From DAIRVC01 sp036803025 (GTDB lineage: Bacteria > Chloroflexota > Anaerolineae > Anaerolineales > E44-bin32), in assembly GCA_036803025.1 (NCBI GenBank), contig DAIRVC010000004.1:1-46003 (forward strand): a DNA stretch of 46,003 bases. The letters are read 5' to 3'. Shown here one piece after another: positions 6,499 to 14,307 of the stretch. The notes beneath the pieces were generated by a model that was given only the letters and a program-made list of their open reading frames with translations, made no database searches and had not been told where the DNA came from. The translations under genes and the position numbers were made by a program. The first letter of the stretch is position 1. Every line of letters starts with the position of its first letter.

Positions 6499-7332
6499 AT
6501 GGTCTTCCGGCACACCCTCCCTGCCCTGGTCCTGCTCCTGGCCTTGGCCGGGTGCAGCTTCCCCGGACTGGAAGCCAGCCCGACCGCACTACTCGAGGAC
6601 ACCCCCGTGACGCTTCCCAGCGCCACGCCCGAGCCGACCGGCGGCATCACGCCGGCCAGCCCTCCGGCTATCCCCGAGGAAGCGATCCTGATCCTCGAAC
6701 CCGGGCCCGGATCACGCCTGGTCGGCACCATCCACATCGCCGGGTTCGCCGATCCGACCTTCGAACAAAACCTGGGCGTGCGGGTCATCCTGGACGATGG
6801 GACGGTCATCGTCCACACCTCGACGCTGATCCAATCCGAGTTGGGCACGCGCGGCCCATTCACGGCCGATGTCCCCTTCACCGCCAGCGGTGAGCGCAAC
6901 GCCTTCATCCAGGTCTTCGACTCCAGCGCTCGCGATGGCGGGATCACGCATTTGAACTCGGTCGGCGTCATCCTGGCCGAGTCGGGAGAGGTGACGATCA
7001 CCCCCGGCAGCCCGCACCCGGAGGACATCTACATCACCTCCCCCGCCCGCAACCAGGCCATCAGCGGCGGGAGCGTCCACGTCGAGGGCATCGGCATCGC
7101 CTCCTTTGAGCAGACGCTGGTCGTCTCGGTGCTCAATCAGGAGGGGACCACGATCGCCAGCCTGCCGATCATCGTCAACGCGGCCGACTACGGCCTGCCG
7201 GGAACGTTCTCCATCGACCTGCCCTATGTGGTGGCGGAGGAGCAGGCCGGCAGGATTGTCGTTTCCGATCCGAGCGTCGTCTACGCCGGCGATGTGCACG
7301 TCTCCAGCGTCGAGGTGACGCTGGCGCCCTGA
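6499..7332 (+). CDS. Lipoprotein with two Gmad2-like immunoglobulin-fold domains
   Basis: A 277-residue exported protein. It begins with a lipoprotein signal peptide (lipobox LAGC, Cys about residue 16) and a Ser/Thr/Pro/Glu-rich linker to about residue 55. Two similar domains follow: one from ILILEPGPGSRLVGTIHIAGFAD and one from IYITSPARNQAISGGSVHVEGIG. Each has the P-x3-G-S/D-x6-G-x-A pattern and a later GxF-hydrophobic-DxP strand typical of Gmad2 domains (spore germination-associated, immunoglobulin-like), which are common in Chloroflexi surface proteins. A role in cell-surface binding is likely. The ATG has AAGGAGG 8 nt upstream. The next gene starts 27 nt later on the same strand. Confidence 0.75.
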   Translation: MVFRHTLPALVLLLALAGCSFPGLEASPTALLEDTPVTLPSATPEPTGGITPASPPAIPEEAILILEPGPGSRLVGTIHIAGFADPTFEQNLGVRVILDDGTVIVHTSTLIQSELGTRGPFTADVPFTASGERNAFIQVFDSSARDGGITHLNSVGVILAESGEVTITPGSPHPEDIYITSPARNQAISGGSVHVEGIGIASFEQTLVVSVLNQEGTTIASLPIIVNAADYGLPGTFSIDLPYVVAEEQAGRIVVSDPSVVYAGDVHVSSVEVTLAP

Positions 7333-7359
7333 CCCTGCCGGTCCGCGCCGATTGTGCCC

Positions 7360-8337
7360 ATGACGGAGCCTGTGCGCAGCGCCGAACCCGACTCCGGGGC
7401 CGCACCCGTCCGCCCGGCGCAAGCCGAGGCGACCTCCCCGGCCGTCCGCTGGGCCGCCAAGCTGGTCCTGATCCCCAGCGTGCCCCTGCTCCTCGGGTCG
7501 GTGGCCGCGCTGGGACTGTTCTACGCCGCGCCCACACGATTCTCCAGGCTGCTTGCGCGACTGCCGGGCGAGGACCTTCTGCGCACGATCCTGTTCTTCG
7601 CCCCGGTGACGCTCTTCGCCATCGTCGTCCTGGCGGCGCTGTATGCGTTCGAGAAGCCAGGTGCGCCCGCCCCCGTGCCGCAGCGGCGTCCGCTGGCCGC
7701 CAGCCCGCTGCTCATCACCGGCCCGCTCCTGCTGGTGGCGGTCACCGCCTGGGTCGCCCGCTTCCTGGCACCCGGCCGCTTCGCCGCCCTGCTCGATCCG
7801 CTCCCCGGCACGGCGTTGCTGCAATCGGTGGTGACCTTCGCAGTGCCGGCGTTGCTGGCGCTCAACCTGGTCCTGCTGGTCTCGAGCGGGCCGCGGCCGT
7901 CGCGGGCCGCGCCGCCGGGCGGGCCGGCGCCACACCCGGCGCCCCCCTCGACCCGACTGGCTCGGCTGGTCGCCGGCCTGCTCTTGGTCCCCACCCTGCC
8001 GCTGCTGCTCGCTTCGATCGTCGCCCTGGCGCTGTACTCGTTCTCGCCTGCGCGCTTGGAGGCGTTGCTGACGCAGCTCTCCCAGGCCACGGTCGTGCGC
8101 CTGGGTCTCTTGTTCGGGCCCGCCACCCTCACGGCCATTGTCTTCCTGGCCGCGCTCTACCTGCTCTCCTCGGCGCGACCCCTACCCACCCCCTCGGCGG
8201 CGGCCCCCGGCGCGAGTCCTCCCTCGAGGGATGCCCGACAGCGCCTGGCCGTAGGCGTGCTGGTCACCGGCCTGTCGGTCACTGCGCTCATCGCTGTGGG
8301 GCTCATCGGCGCGTTGGCCTGGCTGCTTCTGCGTTAG
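7360..8337 (+). CDS. Membrane protein with threefold internal repeat, function unknown
   Basis: A 325-residue integral membrane protein with about seven hydrophobic segments and Pro/Ala-rich linkers. Three similar units of two membrane helices each are visible: one near residues 30-95 (LVLIPSVPLLLGSVAALGLF, then FFAPVTLFAIVVLAALYAF), one near 115-175 (LLITGPLLLVAVTAWVARFLAP), and one near 200-270 (LVAGLLLVPTLPLLLASIVAL, then LLFGPATLTAIVFLAALYLL). A last single helix ends the protein. No known domain was recognised. A GTG two codons upstream (7354) is an alternative start. It follows the lipoprotein gene closely and may act with it at the envelope. Confidence 0.65.
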   Translation: MTEPVRSAEPDSGAAPVRPAQAEATSPAVRWAAKLVLIPSVPLLLGSVAALGLFYAAPTRFSRLLARLPGEDLLRTILFFAPVTLFAIVVLAALYAFEKPGAPAPVPQRRPLAASPLLITGPLLLVAVTAWVARFLAPGRFAALLDPLPGTALLQSVVTFAVPALLALNLVLLVSSGPRPSRAAPPGGPAPHPAPPSTRLARLVAGLLLVPTLPLLLASIVALALYSFSPARLEALLTQLSQATVVRLGLLFGPATLTAIVFLAALYLLSSARPLPTPSAAAPGASPPSRDARQRLAVGVLVTGLSVTALIAVGLIGALAWLLLR

Positions 8338-8370
8338 CCTCTTCGCCGCCCGTCCCCACTCGTGTCGCGC

Positions 8371-8411
8371 CGGAGCGGCCAGCGCGAGGCTGCAAGCGCC
8401 GGACCGCTCCG
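8371..8411. terminator. Possible terminator hairpin between convergent genes
   Basis: CGGAGCGG (8371-8378) and CCGCTCCG (8404-8411) are perfectly complementary across a 25-nt loop that can fold further (GCGC...GCGC). It lies between the convergent stops at 8337 and 8430. No T run follows, so the assignment is weak. Confidence 0.35.
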
Positions 8412-8429
8412 CTGGCTCCCGCTTACTGA

Positions 8430-9674
8430 TCAGCGCACGGGCTCGAGGCGATAGATCGCCCCATCATGATCGGCGACATACACATCCCCATTCGGGTCCT
8501 GGCCGAACGTGCTGATGGTCATTCCCGACTCGAACAGCACCGCCGACTGCCACGCCCCCGCCGCGTCTCGTATCAATCCCCAGATGGTTCCCGTGCAGTA
8601 GTCTGCATATAGGTAGACCCCCTGCCATTCCGGCAGGGAAGGGGTGCGCACCACCACCCCGCCGGTCACCGAACAGCCCAGGTTATGGGAGTACTCGGCG
8701 ATCGGATCGGTCAGGCCCACGGCCTGGCCTCCGACGTATTCGTGCAGGCCCTCGCGCACGTTCCAGCCGAAGTTTAGGCCTCCGCGCTGGTCCGCCGCCT
8801 GGAAGTCGATCTCCTCCCACGTGTTTTGGCCGACATCCCCGATGTAAAGGTCGCCGGTCAACCGGTCGAAGCTGAAGCGCCACGGATTGCGCAGTCCGTA
8901 GGCCCAGATCTCACCCCGCCCGCCGCCGGCTGCAAAGGGGTTATCGGCCGGGATCGCATACGGTTCGCCGCCATCCACGTCGATGCGCAGGATCTTCCCC
9001 AGGAGCGTGTCGACTCGTTGTCCGTTTCCCTGCGGGTCGCCGGCTGAACCCCCATCACCGGTGCCGATGTAGAGGGTGCCGTCCGGGCCGAAGGCCAGGC
9101 CGCCGCCGTTGTGATTGGCGAAGGGCTGATCGATCCGCAACAGCACGGCCTCGCTGCCCGGGTCGGCCCGGGCGGGGTCCTGACTCACCTGGTAGCGGGC
9201 AATGACCGTGTCGCCGCGCGAATCCGTGTAGTTGACGAAGAAGCGCCCGTTCGCGGCGTACTCCGGGTGGAAGGCCAGCCCGAGCAGGCCCTGCTCGTTG
9301 GCGCTGATGCCGACCCGATCGGTGATGTCCAGGAACGGCTCGGGGCGAACCTGGCTGCCCTCCACCATCCGGATCACGCCGTGCTGCTCCACCACGAACA
9401 GCCGGCCGTCGCCGGCACTCTGGATGTCCACCGGCCGCCGGAACCCGCCGGCGACCATGGCCCAGACGGCGCTGGCCGGATCGGGCAGCGCACTGACCGA
9501 GGCCGGCGATGACGGGACAGTCGTCTCTGTCGCCGCCGGCCCGGCGCCGGGGCTGCTCGTCTCCGTCGGCGCTGACGAGGTGAACACGGGCAGCCGATTG
9601 GGAGCCTGCGTGGCTTGCCCGAGCAGGTTGCACGCAAACAGCAAAGGCACGAGTGCCATCCACCAACGTCTCAT
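8430..9674 (-). CDS. PQQ-dependent sugar dehydrogenase-like (soluble GDH/HHIP-type) lipoprotein
   Basis: A 414-residue six-bladed beta-propeller protein of the soluble aldose sugar dehydrogenase family, which oxidise sugars at the periplasmic or cell-surface side using PQQ. The N-terminus is a lipoprotein signal (MALVPLLFACN) followed by a Thr/Ser/Pro linker. Blades show typical motifs: GGFRRPVDIQSAGDGRLFVVEQ, EQGLLGLAFHPEYAANG, FANHNGGGLAFGPDGTLYIG, GDGGSAGDPQGNGQ, IWAYGLRNPWRFSFD and GDLYIGDVGQNTWEEID. The HNGGGLAFGPDG and GLRNPWRFSFD segments line the PQQ/Ca site in homologues. I chose ATG 9672-9674 with GAGAGG upstream; upstream in-frame residues are not signal-like. The substrate is unknown. 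Confidence 0.85.
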   Translation of the reverse strand: MRRWWMALVPLLFACNLLGQATQAPNRLPVFTSSAPTETSSPGAGPAATETTVPSSPASVSALPDPASAVWAMVAGGFRRPVDIQSAGDGRLFVVEQHGVIRMVEGSQVRPEPFLDITDRVGISANEQGLLGLAFHPEYAANGRFFVNYTDSRGDTVIARYQVSQDPARADPGSEAVLLRIDQPFANHNGGGLAFGPDGTLYIGTGDGGSAGDPQGNGQRVDTLLGKILRIDVDGGEPYAIPADNPFAAGGGRGEIWAYGLRNPWRFSFDRLTGDLYIGDVGQNTWEEIDFQAADQRGGLNFGWNVREGLHEYVGGQAVGLTDPIAEYSHNLGCSVTGGVVVRTPSLPEWQGVYLYADYCTGTIWGLIRDAAGAWQSAVLFESGMTISTFGQDPNGDVYVADHDGAIYRLEPVR

Positions 9675-9699
9675 CCCTGTACCTCTCCCGTCTCTTCGG

Positions 9700-10443
9700 T
9701 CACGCCGGCTTGTGTGCAACGATCATCATCTCGATCTCGTCCAGTTCGACCGGCCGCCGCCCCCAGGCGCCAGCCGTTCCGCCCCAGACATGTTCGACGA
9801 CAAAGCCGGCCTCCTGGATCCGTTCCGCCAGCTGCGCCGGGAGGTAGCCTCGCTCGCGCACGCGCAGGGAGCGCTTCCCCTGCGGGCTCTCCCACTCGAC
9901 CTCGAATGTCTCGACCAGCGTGGTCGGGTCGAACCGGCCGGCCTTGACGTCCTCCGGCGTGAACTGGCGGATCTTCGCCAGGCCATTCAGAGCCGTCAGG
10001 ATCAGGCTCCCGCCGGGGCGCAGGGCGAGTAGAGCGCTGCGCAGGATGGCCCGGTCGTGCTCGTCAACGTCGTCACCCGAGCCAAGCAGGCACAGTGCGC
10101 CCTCGCACAGGCAGACGGCCGCGTCGAAGGGGGCCGGCCCCAGGAACCGGGTCGCGTCGGCCTTGATCCACTCGACCGTCACGCCGGCCTGGGCAGCCGC
10201 CTGCCGCGCCTCGGCCAGCATACCGGCCGACAGGTCGATGCCGGTGACGGCATAGCCGCGCCGCGCCATCTCGATCGCATGCCGGCCGGTCCCGCAGCCG
10301 ATGTCCAGCAGGCGCGCGCCGGGCGGCAGCGCCAGCAATTCTTCCAGGAATGCCGCCTCCCGGGCCGTGTCCCGGGTGAAGACGTTCTGCATGTATTCCG
10401 GCGCGTGGCCGTCGAAGAACTCTTCCCACTCGTTGGTAATCAT
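9700..10443 (-). CDS. Class I SAM-dependent methyltransferase
   Basis: A 247-residue cytosolic methyltransferase. The SAM-binding motif I is LLDIGCGTGRHAIEMARRG (residues about 45-63), followed by the acidic loop VTGIDLSAGML, a motif II region FDAAVCLCEGALCLLG and the GGSLILTALNG strand. The C-terminal part (WESPQGKRSLRVRERGYLPAQLAERIQEAGF, read in segments) is typical of small-molecule methyltransferases with a C-terminal beta-hairpin. The acceptor is not identifiable. It is divergent from the glycosyltransferase at 10513 and shares the promoter region around 10464-10497. Its stop lies 25 nt before the start of the sugar dehydrogenase gene, so both may be read on one transcript. Confidence 0.85.
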   Translation of the reverse strand: MITNEWEEFFDGHAPEYMQNVFTRDTAREAAFLEELLALPPGARLLDIGCGTGRHAIEMARRGYAVTGIDLSAGMLAEARQAAAQAGVTVEWIKADATRFLGPAPFDAAVCLCEGALCLLGSGDDVDEHDRAILRSALLALRPGGSLILTALNGLAKIRQFTPEDVKAGRFDPTTLVETFEVEWESPQGKRSLRVRERGYLPAQLAERIQEAGFVVEHVWGGTAGAWGRRPVELDEIEMMIVAHKPA

Positions 10444-10463
10444 GACCGCTGCGGACCCTCCGA

Positions 10464-10497
10464 TTGGGAACGGACCCCAATGCGCTTACAATTGTAA
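10464..10497. promoter_or_regulatory. Promoter with symmetric -10 region between divergent genes
   Basis: On the plus strand TTGGGA (10464-10469), 17 bp and TACAAT (10487-10492) precede the glycosyltransferase ATG by 20 bp. The -10 lies in the perfect palindrome TTACAATTGTAA (10486-10497), so an identical TACAAT is read on the minus strand (10491-10496) toward the methyltransferase. The minus-strand -35 is poor. Confidence 0.5.
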
Positions 10498-10512
10498 CGG
10501 CTCGAGTCCGCC

Positions 10513-11877
10513 ATGAACCCACGTCGAATCGATCTTCTTGCCCTGGCAGTGGCGGTCGTGGCGGTCCTGGCCTCGATCGCGATCGGGGTACGCGTCTTCG
10601 AGCGCCTGCCGCACCTCGAAGACGAGATCGCGTTCCTGTGGGAAGCCGAAGTGATGGCCGATGGGCATAGCAGCCTGCCCTCCCCGCTCCAACCCCGCTC
10701 GTTCCTGGTCCCGTTCGTCGTCGACTACGAAGGGCAGCGATTCGGCAAATACCCGCCCGGTTGGCCGGCGGCGCTGGCGCTTGGCGTCCGGGCCGGCGAC
10801 CCCTGGCTGGTCAACCCGCTGCTTGCCGGACTGGCCGCCTGGCTGGTCTATAGCCTGGGCGCGCGCCTGGCCGGCCGGGGGGTCGGGCTCCTGGCGGAAG
10901 TGCTGACCGTTCTCTCGCCCATGTTCTTGATGGTCTCCGGCTCGCTCATGGGCCACACCCTGAGCCTGTTCCTTTCGGCCGCCTTCTGGCTGGCATGGCT
11001 CGATCTGTTTGCGGCNNNNNNNNNNNNNNNNNNNNNNNNNNNNNNNNNNNNNNNNNNNNNNNNNNNNNNNNNNNNNNNNNNNNNNNNNNNNNNNNNNNNN
11101 NNNNNNNNNNNNNNNCTGACCGGCGATCCACTGCGCAACCCGTATGCGCTGTGGTGGGACTACGACCGGATCGGCTTCGGCCCCGGACACGGCCACACCG
11201 CCTCCGGGCACAATCTACATTGGGCCTGGGTCAATACCCGTCACAGCCTGCGGGCGGGGATGCACGACTTGTTTGGCTGGCCGTTCCTGTCATGGATCTT
11301 CTTGCCGGCCGGGCTGTGGGCGCTGCGGCGCAATCGCGACAGCTGGCTCGTCTTCAGCGTCTTCCCGGCGCTGGTCGCCGTCTACTGCCTGTATTGGATC
11401 GGGTCGTGGCTGCTGGGGCCGCGCTACTATGTTGAGAGTCTGCCCGGCCTGGCAGTCGTCAGCGCGGCCGGTGCGGCCTGGCTGGCCGGCTGGATCGGCG
11501 CACCCACCCGCTTCCTGCGCCTCCGCCGTTGGGCGGTGAGCACTCTGTTGATTCTGCTCATCTCCGGCGACATCCTCCTCTACCTTCCCACCCGCCTGGG
11601 CGGCCTGCAGGGGCTGTATGGGATCTCGCGCGCCCGGCTGGAGGCGTTCGAGCAGATCGCGCCGCAGCGCGGCCTGGTCGTCGTCCACCCCGTGGACATC
11701 TGGACGGAATATGGGGCGCTGTTGACGCTGACGCCGCCCTTCAGCGACGGCGAGCTGATCCTGGCCTACGCGCGCGAGGCTTCGACGAACGCCCGACTGG
11801 CAGAGCAATTTCCGGACCTGCCGCTGTATCACTACTACACCGACGAGCCGACGCGGCTCTACACGGAGCCGCGCTGA
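10513..11877 (+). CDS. GT-C fold membrane glycosyltransferase (PMT/GT39-like), interrupted by assembly gap
   Basis: A multi-spanning membrane protein of the lipid-linked-sugar glycosyltransferase type. After a first membrane helix (residues 7-25), the first outer loop has LPHLEDEIAFLWEAE, where the acidic pair corresponds to the catalytic/metal-binding D-E of GT-C enzymes, and later KYPPGWP. Further helices follow to residue 168, where 100 N interrupt the sequence. After the gap come LTGDPLRNPYALWWDYDRIG, HNLHWAWVNTRHS and four more helices, then a soluble C-terminal part ending at the stop. The two halves are in the same frame across the 100 N, but 100 N is a conventional placeholder. The distance between the halves seems short for the family, so the true gap is probably larger. 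Confidence 0.7.
   Translation: MNPRRIDLLALAVAVVAVLASIAIGVRVFERLPHLEDEIAFLWEAEVMADGHSSLPSPLQPRSFLVPFVVDYEGQRFGKYPPGWPAALALGVRAGDPWLVNPLLAGLAAWLVYSLGARLAGRGVGLLAEVLTVLSPMFLMVSGSLMGHTLSLFLSAAFWLAWLDLFAXXXXXXXXXXXXXXXXXXXXXXXXXXXXXXXXXXLTGDPLRNPYALWWDYDRIGFGPGHGHTASGHNLHWAWVNTRHSLRAGMHDLFGWPFLSWIFLPAGLWALRRNRDSWLVFSVFPALVAVYCLYWIGSWLLGPRYYVESLPGLAVVSAAGAAWLAGWIGAPTRFLRLRRWAVSTLLILLISGDILLYLPTRLGGLQGLYGISRARLEAFEQIAPQRGLVVVHPVDIWTEYGALLTLTPPFSDGELILAYAREASTNARLAEQFPDLPLYHYYTDEPTRLYTEPR
11016..11115. other. Assembly gap (100 N)
   Basis: Exactly 100 consecutive N inside the glycosyltransferase gene. This is the usual scaffold spacer of unknown true length, so order and orientation across it depend on read pairs. 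The matching coding frames on both sides support the join. Confidence 0.98.
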
Positions 11878-11924
11878 ACAGGCGCCCTGAGCCTCTCTGG
11901 TCACGGAGGCCCTGAGAATCTCCG

Positions 11925-11930
11925 TATAAT
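11925..11930 (+). promoter_or_regulatory. -10 element giving a probably leaderless transcript of the response regulator
   Basis: A perfect TATAAT ends exactly 7 nt before the ATG at 11938, so transcription should start at or next to the A of the start codon. No Shine-Dalgarno sequence is present. The -35 region is weak (TCACGG/CACGGA near 11901-11907). Confidence 0.6.
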
Positions 11931-11937
11931 CCCCCAC

Positions 11938-12615
11938 ATGACCACTATCCTTCTGGTCGAGGACGACCGGACCGTGCGCGAGACCTTGGCCCTGAACCTG
12001 CGCGCCGAGGGATACCAGGTCGAGACCGCCGAAGACGGCGAAACCGGTCTGCACCTGGCACGCCAGGCCGGTTTCGATCTGATCGTCCTGGACGTGATGC
12101 TGCCCAAGTTGGACGGCCTGACCGTCTGCCGCCTAATTCGCAAGCAAGACGACGTCCCCATCATCCTGCTGACTGCGCGCGGCACCGAGACAGACAAGAT
12201 CATCGGCCTGGAGACCGGCGCCGACGACTACATCACCAAGCCGTTCTCTCTGGGCGAATTCCTGGCGCGTGTGCGGGCCGCCCTGCGCCGCGGCCGTTCG
12301 ACCGGCGCGCCGGCTGTCGAACTGACATCCGGCGACCTGCGGCTTGACCTGATCGCCCGCCGTGCCTTCCGCGGCGAGGCGGAGATCCAGCTGGCGCCGC
12401 GCGAGTTCGACCTGCTGGCCACGTTGATGCGCAACACCGGCGCCGTTCTCACACGCGATCTGCTCCTGGCCCAAGTGTGGGGCGACGATTTCCCCGGCGA
12501 CGATCGCACGGTCGATGTCCACATCCGCTGGCTTCGGCAGAAGATCGAATCCGACCCGTCCGTCCCGGCGCACATCACCACCGTGCGCGGGGTGGGATAC
12601 CGCTTCGAGGGCTGA
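11938..12615 (+). CDS. phoB: OmpR/PhoB-family response regulator
   Basis: A 225-residue two-component response regulator. The receiver domain (residues 3-115) has acidic pocket E8-D9-D10, phospho-acceptor Asp52 in VLDVMLP, Thr79 and Lys101 in ITKPF. The C-terminal winged helix (about 125-222) has the PhoB/OmpR pattern LAPREFDLLATLMRNTG, VWGDDFPGDDRTVDVHIRWLRQKIE and TVRGVGYRF. It is followed after 4 nt by a histidine kinase and then by a phosphate-uptake operon, so a PhoB/PhoP role in the phosphate starvation response is likely from context. The phased repeats at 13803-13838 and 14308-14343 have the head-to-tail 11-bp geometry bound by this family. Confidence 0.88.
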   Translation: MTTILLVEDDRTVRETLALNLRAEGYQVETAEDGETGLHLARQAGFDLIVLDVMLPKLDGLTVCRLIRKQDDVPIILLTARGTETDKIIGLETGADDYITKPFSLGEFLARVRAALRRGRSTGAPAVELTSGDLRLDLIARRAFRGEAEIQLAPREFDLLATLMRNTGAVLTRDLLLAQVWGDDFPGDDRTVDVHIRWLRQKIESDPSVPAHITTVRGVGYRFEG

Positions 12616-12619
12616 GGCC

Positions 12620-13762
12620 GTGGAAGCTTGGCCGCTCCTGATCCTGGTCGGCCTGCTGCTGACTGGCATGTGGCTGTGGCTGCGCGATCGCCGGGCCCTG
12701 ACCGCGCGCCTGCGTCACGAAGCTGAGGCGCACCGCGCGGAGGCAGAGCGACTCGGCAGCCAGCTCGAGCAGCTGCAGGCGGCAGCCACGGCCTCGACCG
12801 ACGCGCTCATCGCTGTGGACGCCAACCTGCTCGTCCGCTACGTCAGCCCGGGAGCGCAGGCTTTGTTCGGCTCGCTCCCCGCCGGGGCCACGCTGATGAG
12901 CTACATACGCAATTTGGAGGTCGAGCGGCTGGCCCGCGATGCTCTCCGCGGCGCCGACCCTGAGGGCCTGGTGCGCACCATCCTTATGCTCGATCGACCC
13001 TGCCGGGTCCGGGCCGTCCCGCACGCACAGGGGGCCTCCATCGCCGTCAGCGATGAGAGCGAGGTGCGCCGCCTGAGCCGCGCACGCCAGGACCTGGTCG
13101 CCAACCTGTCCCACGAGTTGAAGACGCCTCTGACCTCGCTGCGCCTGCTGGCCGACACGCTGCTCACCCGCGCCGGTGGAGACCCACAGCTGGCTCGCGA
13201 GCTGGCCACGCAGATCGTCGGCGAGGTGGCGACGCTTGACCACATGACCGGCGAGATGCTCGACCTGGCAGCCATCGAGTCCGGTCAGCAGGTGGTGCGC
13301 CTAACGCCTGTCCTGTTGAGGGATCTGGTCCTGCCCCAGATGGCCCGGCTGGCGGAAGAGGCGGAACGCAGGCAGGTGCGGACCGTCGTCGATCTCGGCG
13401 GCGATCTCCGGGTCCTGGCCGACTCAGAACAAGCCGGGCGGGCGATCCTGAACGTGCTCCACAACGCGCTCAAGTTCGCCCCCGCCGGCGGCCGGGTGCA
13501 CGTCTCCGCCGCCCGCCAGCCGGCCGAAGCGCGCGTGCTGCTTTCGATCGCCGACGACGGCCCGGGAATTGCGCCGGCCGACCTGGAGCGCATCTTCGAA
13601 CGCTTCTACCGCGGCGACCGGGCGCGCGGCACGCCCGGCACCGGTCTGGGCCTGGCCATCGCCCGCCACATCCTGCGCGCCCACGGCGGGCAGATCTGGG
13701 CCGAGAACCGCCAGCCTCCCGACTCGGGCGCCGTCTTCCGCCTGGCCTTCCGCGCCGCCTGA
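12620..13762 (+). CDS. phoR: PhoR-like sensor histidine kinase
   Basis: A 380-residue membrane-bound histidine kinase. One N-terminal membrane helix (residues about 4-21) is followed by a short coiled coil, a PAS-like domain (about 55-145, DALIAVDANLLVRYVSPGAQALFG), a HisKA dimerisation domain with phospho-accepting His165 in LVANLSHELKTPLTSLR, and a HATPase domain with N box (NVLHNALKFAP), G1 (DDGPGI), F box (FERFYRG) and G2 (GTGLGLAI). It lacks an extracytoplasmic sensory domain, as PhoR proteins that read the signal via Pst/PhoU do. The GTG start 4 nt after the regulator's stop is chosen; the frame is open upstream but overlaps the regulator gene. Confidence 0.85.
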   Translation: MEAWPLLILVGLLLTGMWLWLRDRRALTARLRHEAEAHRAEAERLGSQLEQLQAAATASTDALIAVDANLLVRYVSPGAQALFGSLPAGATLMSYIRNLEVERLARDALRGADPEGLVRTILMLDRPCRVRAVPHAQGASIAVSDESEVRRLSRARQDLVANLSHELKTPLTSLRLLADTLLTRAGGDPQLARELATQIVGEVATLDHMTGEMLDLAAIESGQQVVRLTPVLLRDLVLPQMARLAEEAERRQVRTVVDLGGDLRVLADSEQAGRAILNVLHNALKFAPAGGRVHVSAARQPAEARVLLSIADDGPGIAPADLERIFERFYRGDRARGTPGTGLGLAIARHILRAHGGQIWAENRQPPDSGAVFRLAFRAA

Positions 13763-13802
13763 TCGTCCTCCTTCGCCTCACACGCAACCCCGGTCGCTAC
13801 GG

Positions 13803-13838
13803 TTAACCGCGCTTAATCGCGCCTTGACCGCTGCTTAA
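13803..13838 (+). promoter_or_regulatory. Four-unit phased direct-repeat operator (putative Pho box A)
   Basis: Units GGTTAAC, GCTTAAT, CCTTGAC and GCTTAAG carry TTRA cores starting at 13803, 13813, 13824 and 13835, spaced 10, 11 and 11 bp, so all face one side of the helix. An almost identical array with the same 10-11-11 spacing occurs at 14308-14343 before pstS. Geometry and context fit binding by the PhoB-type regulator at 11938. It ends 23 bp before the ATG at 13862. Confidence 0.7.
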
Positions 13839-13861
13839 GCCAGCCGCGCGATCCTGATGGC

Positions 13862-14254
13862 ATGACAAACCGAGAGTCCTACCGAAGCACGACGGCCACG
13901 GCCTTCGAACCGTCCCATCGGGTACTGGAGGAGTTGGTCTTCCATTTGAAGCCGACGGCCGGCGAACAGCAAGACCACATGGCCCTGGCCGCCATGACCG
14001 CGCCCGGGCGGTCCCCGGCGGGGGGCTTGTCCGAGCCACCCTGGATCGTCGTCGCCGATGAGCGCGCGGGACCGCGCCGCGGCGCCTCCGAGGCGGCCGA
14101 CCGAGGCGTGGTGCAGACGCTGCGCTGCCCCTACTGCCGATCGATGACCTACGACGTACGCATCTCCGCACACACCCAGGGCTTCCTGGCCGTGGGTGTG
14201 TGTTCGCAGTGCGGGACGCGCGGCGAGAGTGTCCGCCCGCGCCGCTCGGGTTGA
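13862..14254 (+). CDS. Small zinc-ribbon protein under a putative Pho box, function unknown
   Basis: A 130-residue soluble protein. The N-terminal 75 residues are low in recognisable motifs (TATAFEPSHRVLEELVFHLK, then Gly/Ala/Pro-rich). The C-terminal 50 residues form a probable zinc ribbon: LRCPYCRSMTYDVRI, then VGVCSQCGTRGESV, giving two CxxC knuckles about 28 residues apart. No family name is recognised. The Pho-box-like array lies immediately upstream and pstS follows 149 nt downstream, with its own copy of the array. So the gene is probably induced by phosphate starvation. The start is uncertain; an in-frame ATG at 13979 is an alternative. Confidence 0.6.
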   Translation: MTNRESYRSTTATAFEPSHRVLEELVFHLKPTAGEQQDHMALAAMTAPGRSPAGGLSEPPWIVVADERAGPRRGASEAADRGVVQTLRCPYCRSMTYDVRISAHTQGFLAVGVCSQCGTRGESVRPRRSG

Positions 14255-14307
14255 ACCGATCGGGTCTGCCCGCCGCATCTGGCCTCGCCGGGCTTGTCTG
14301 GTCGGCA

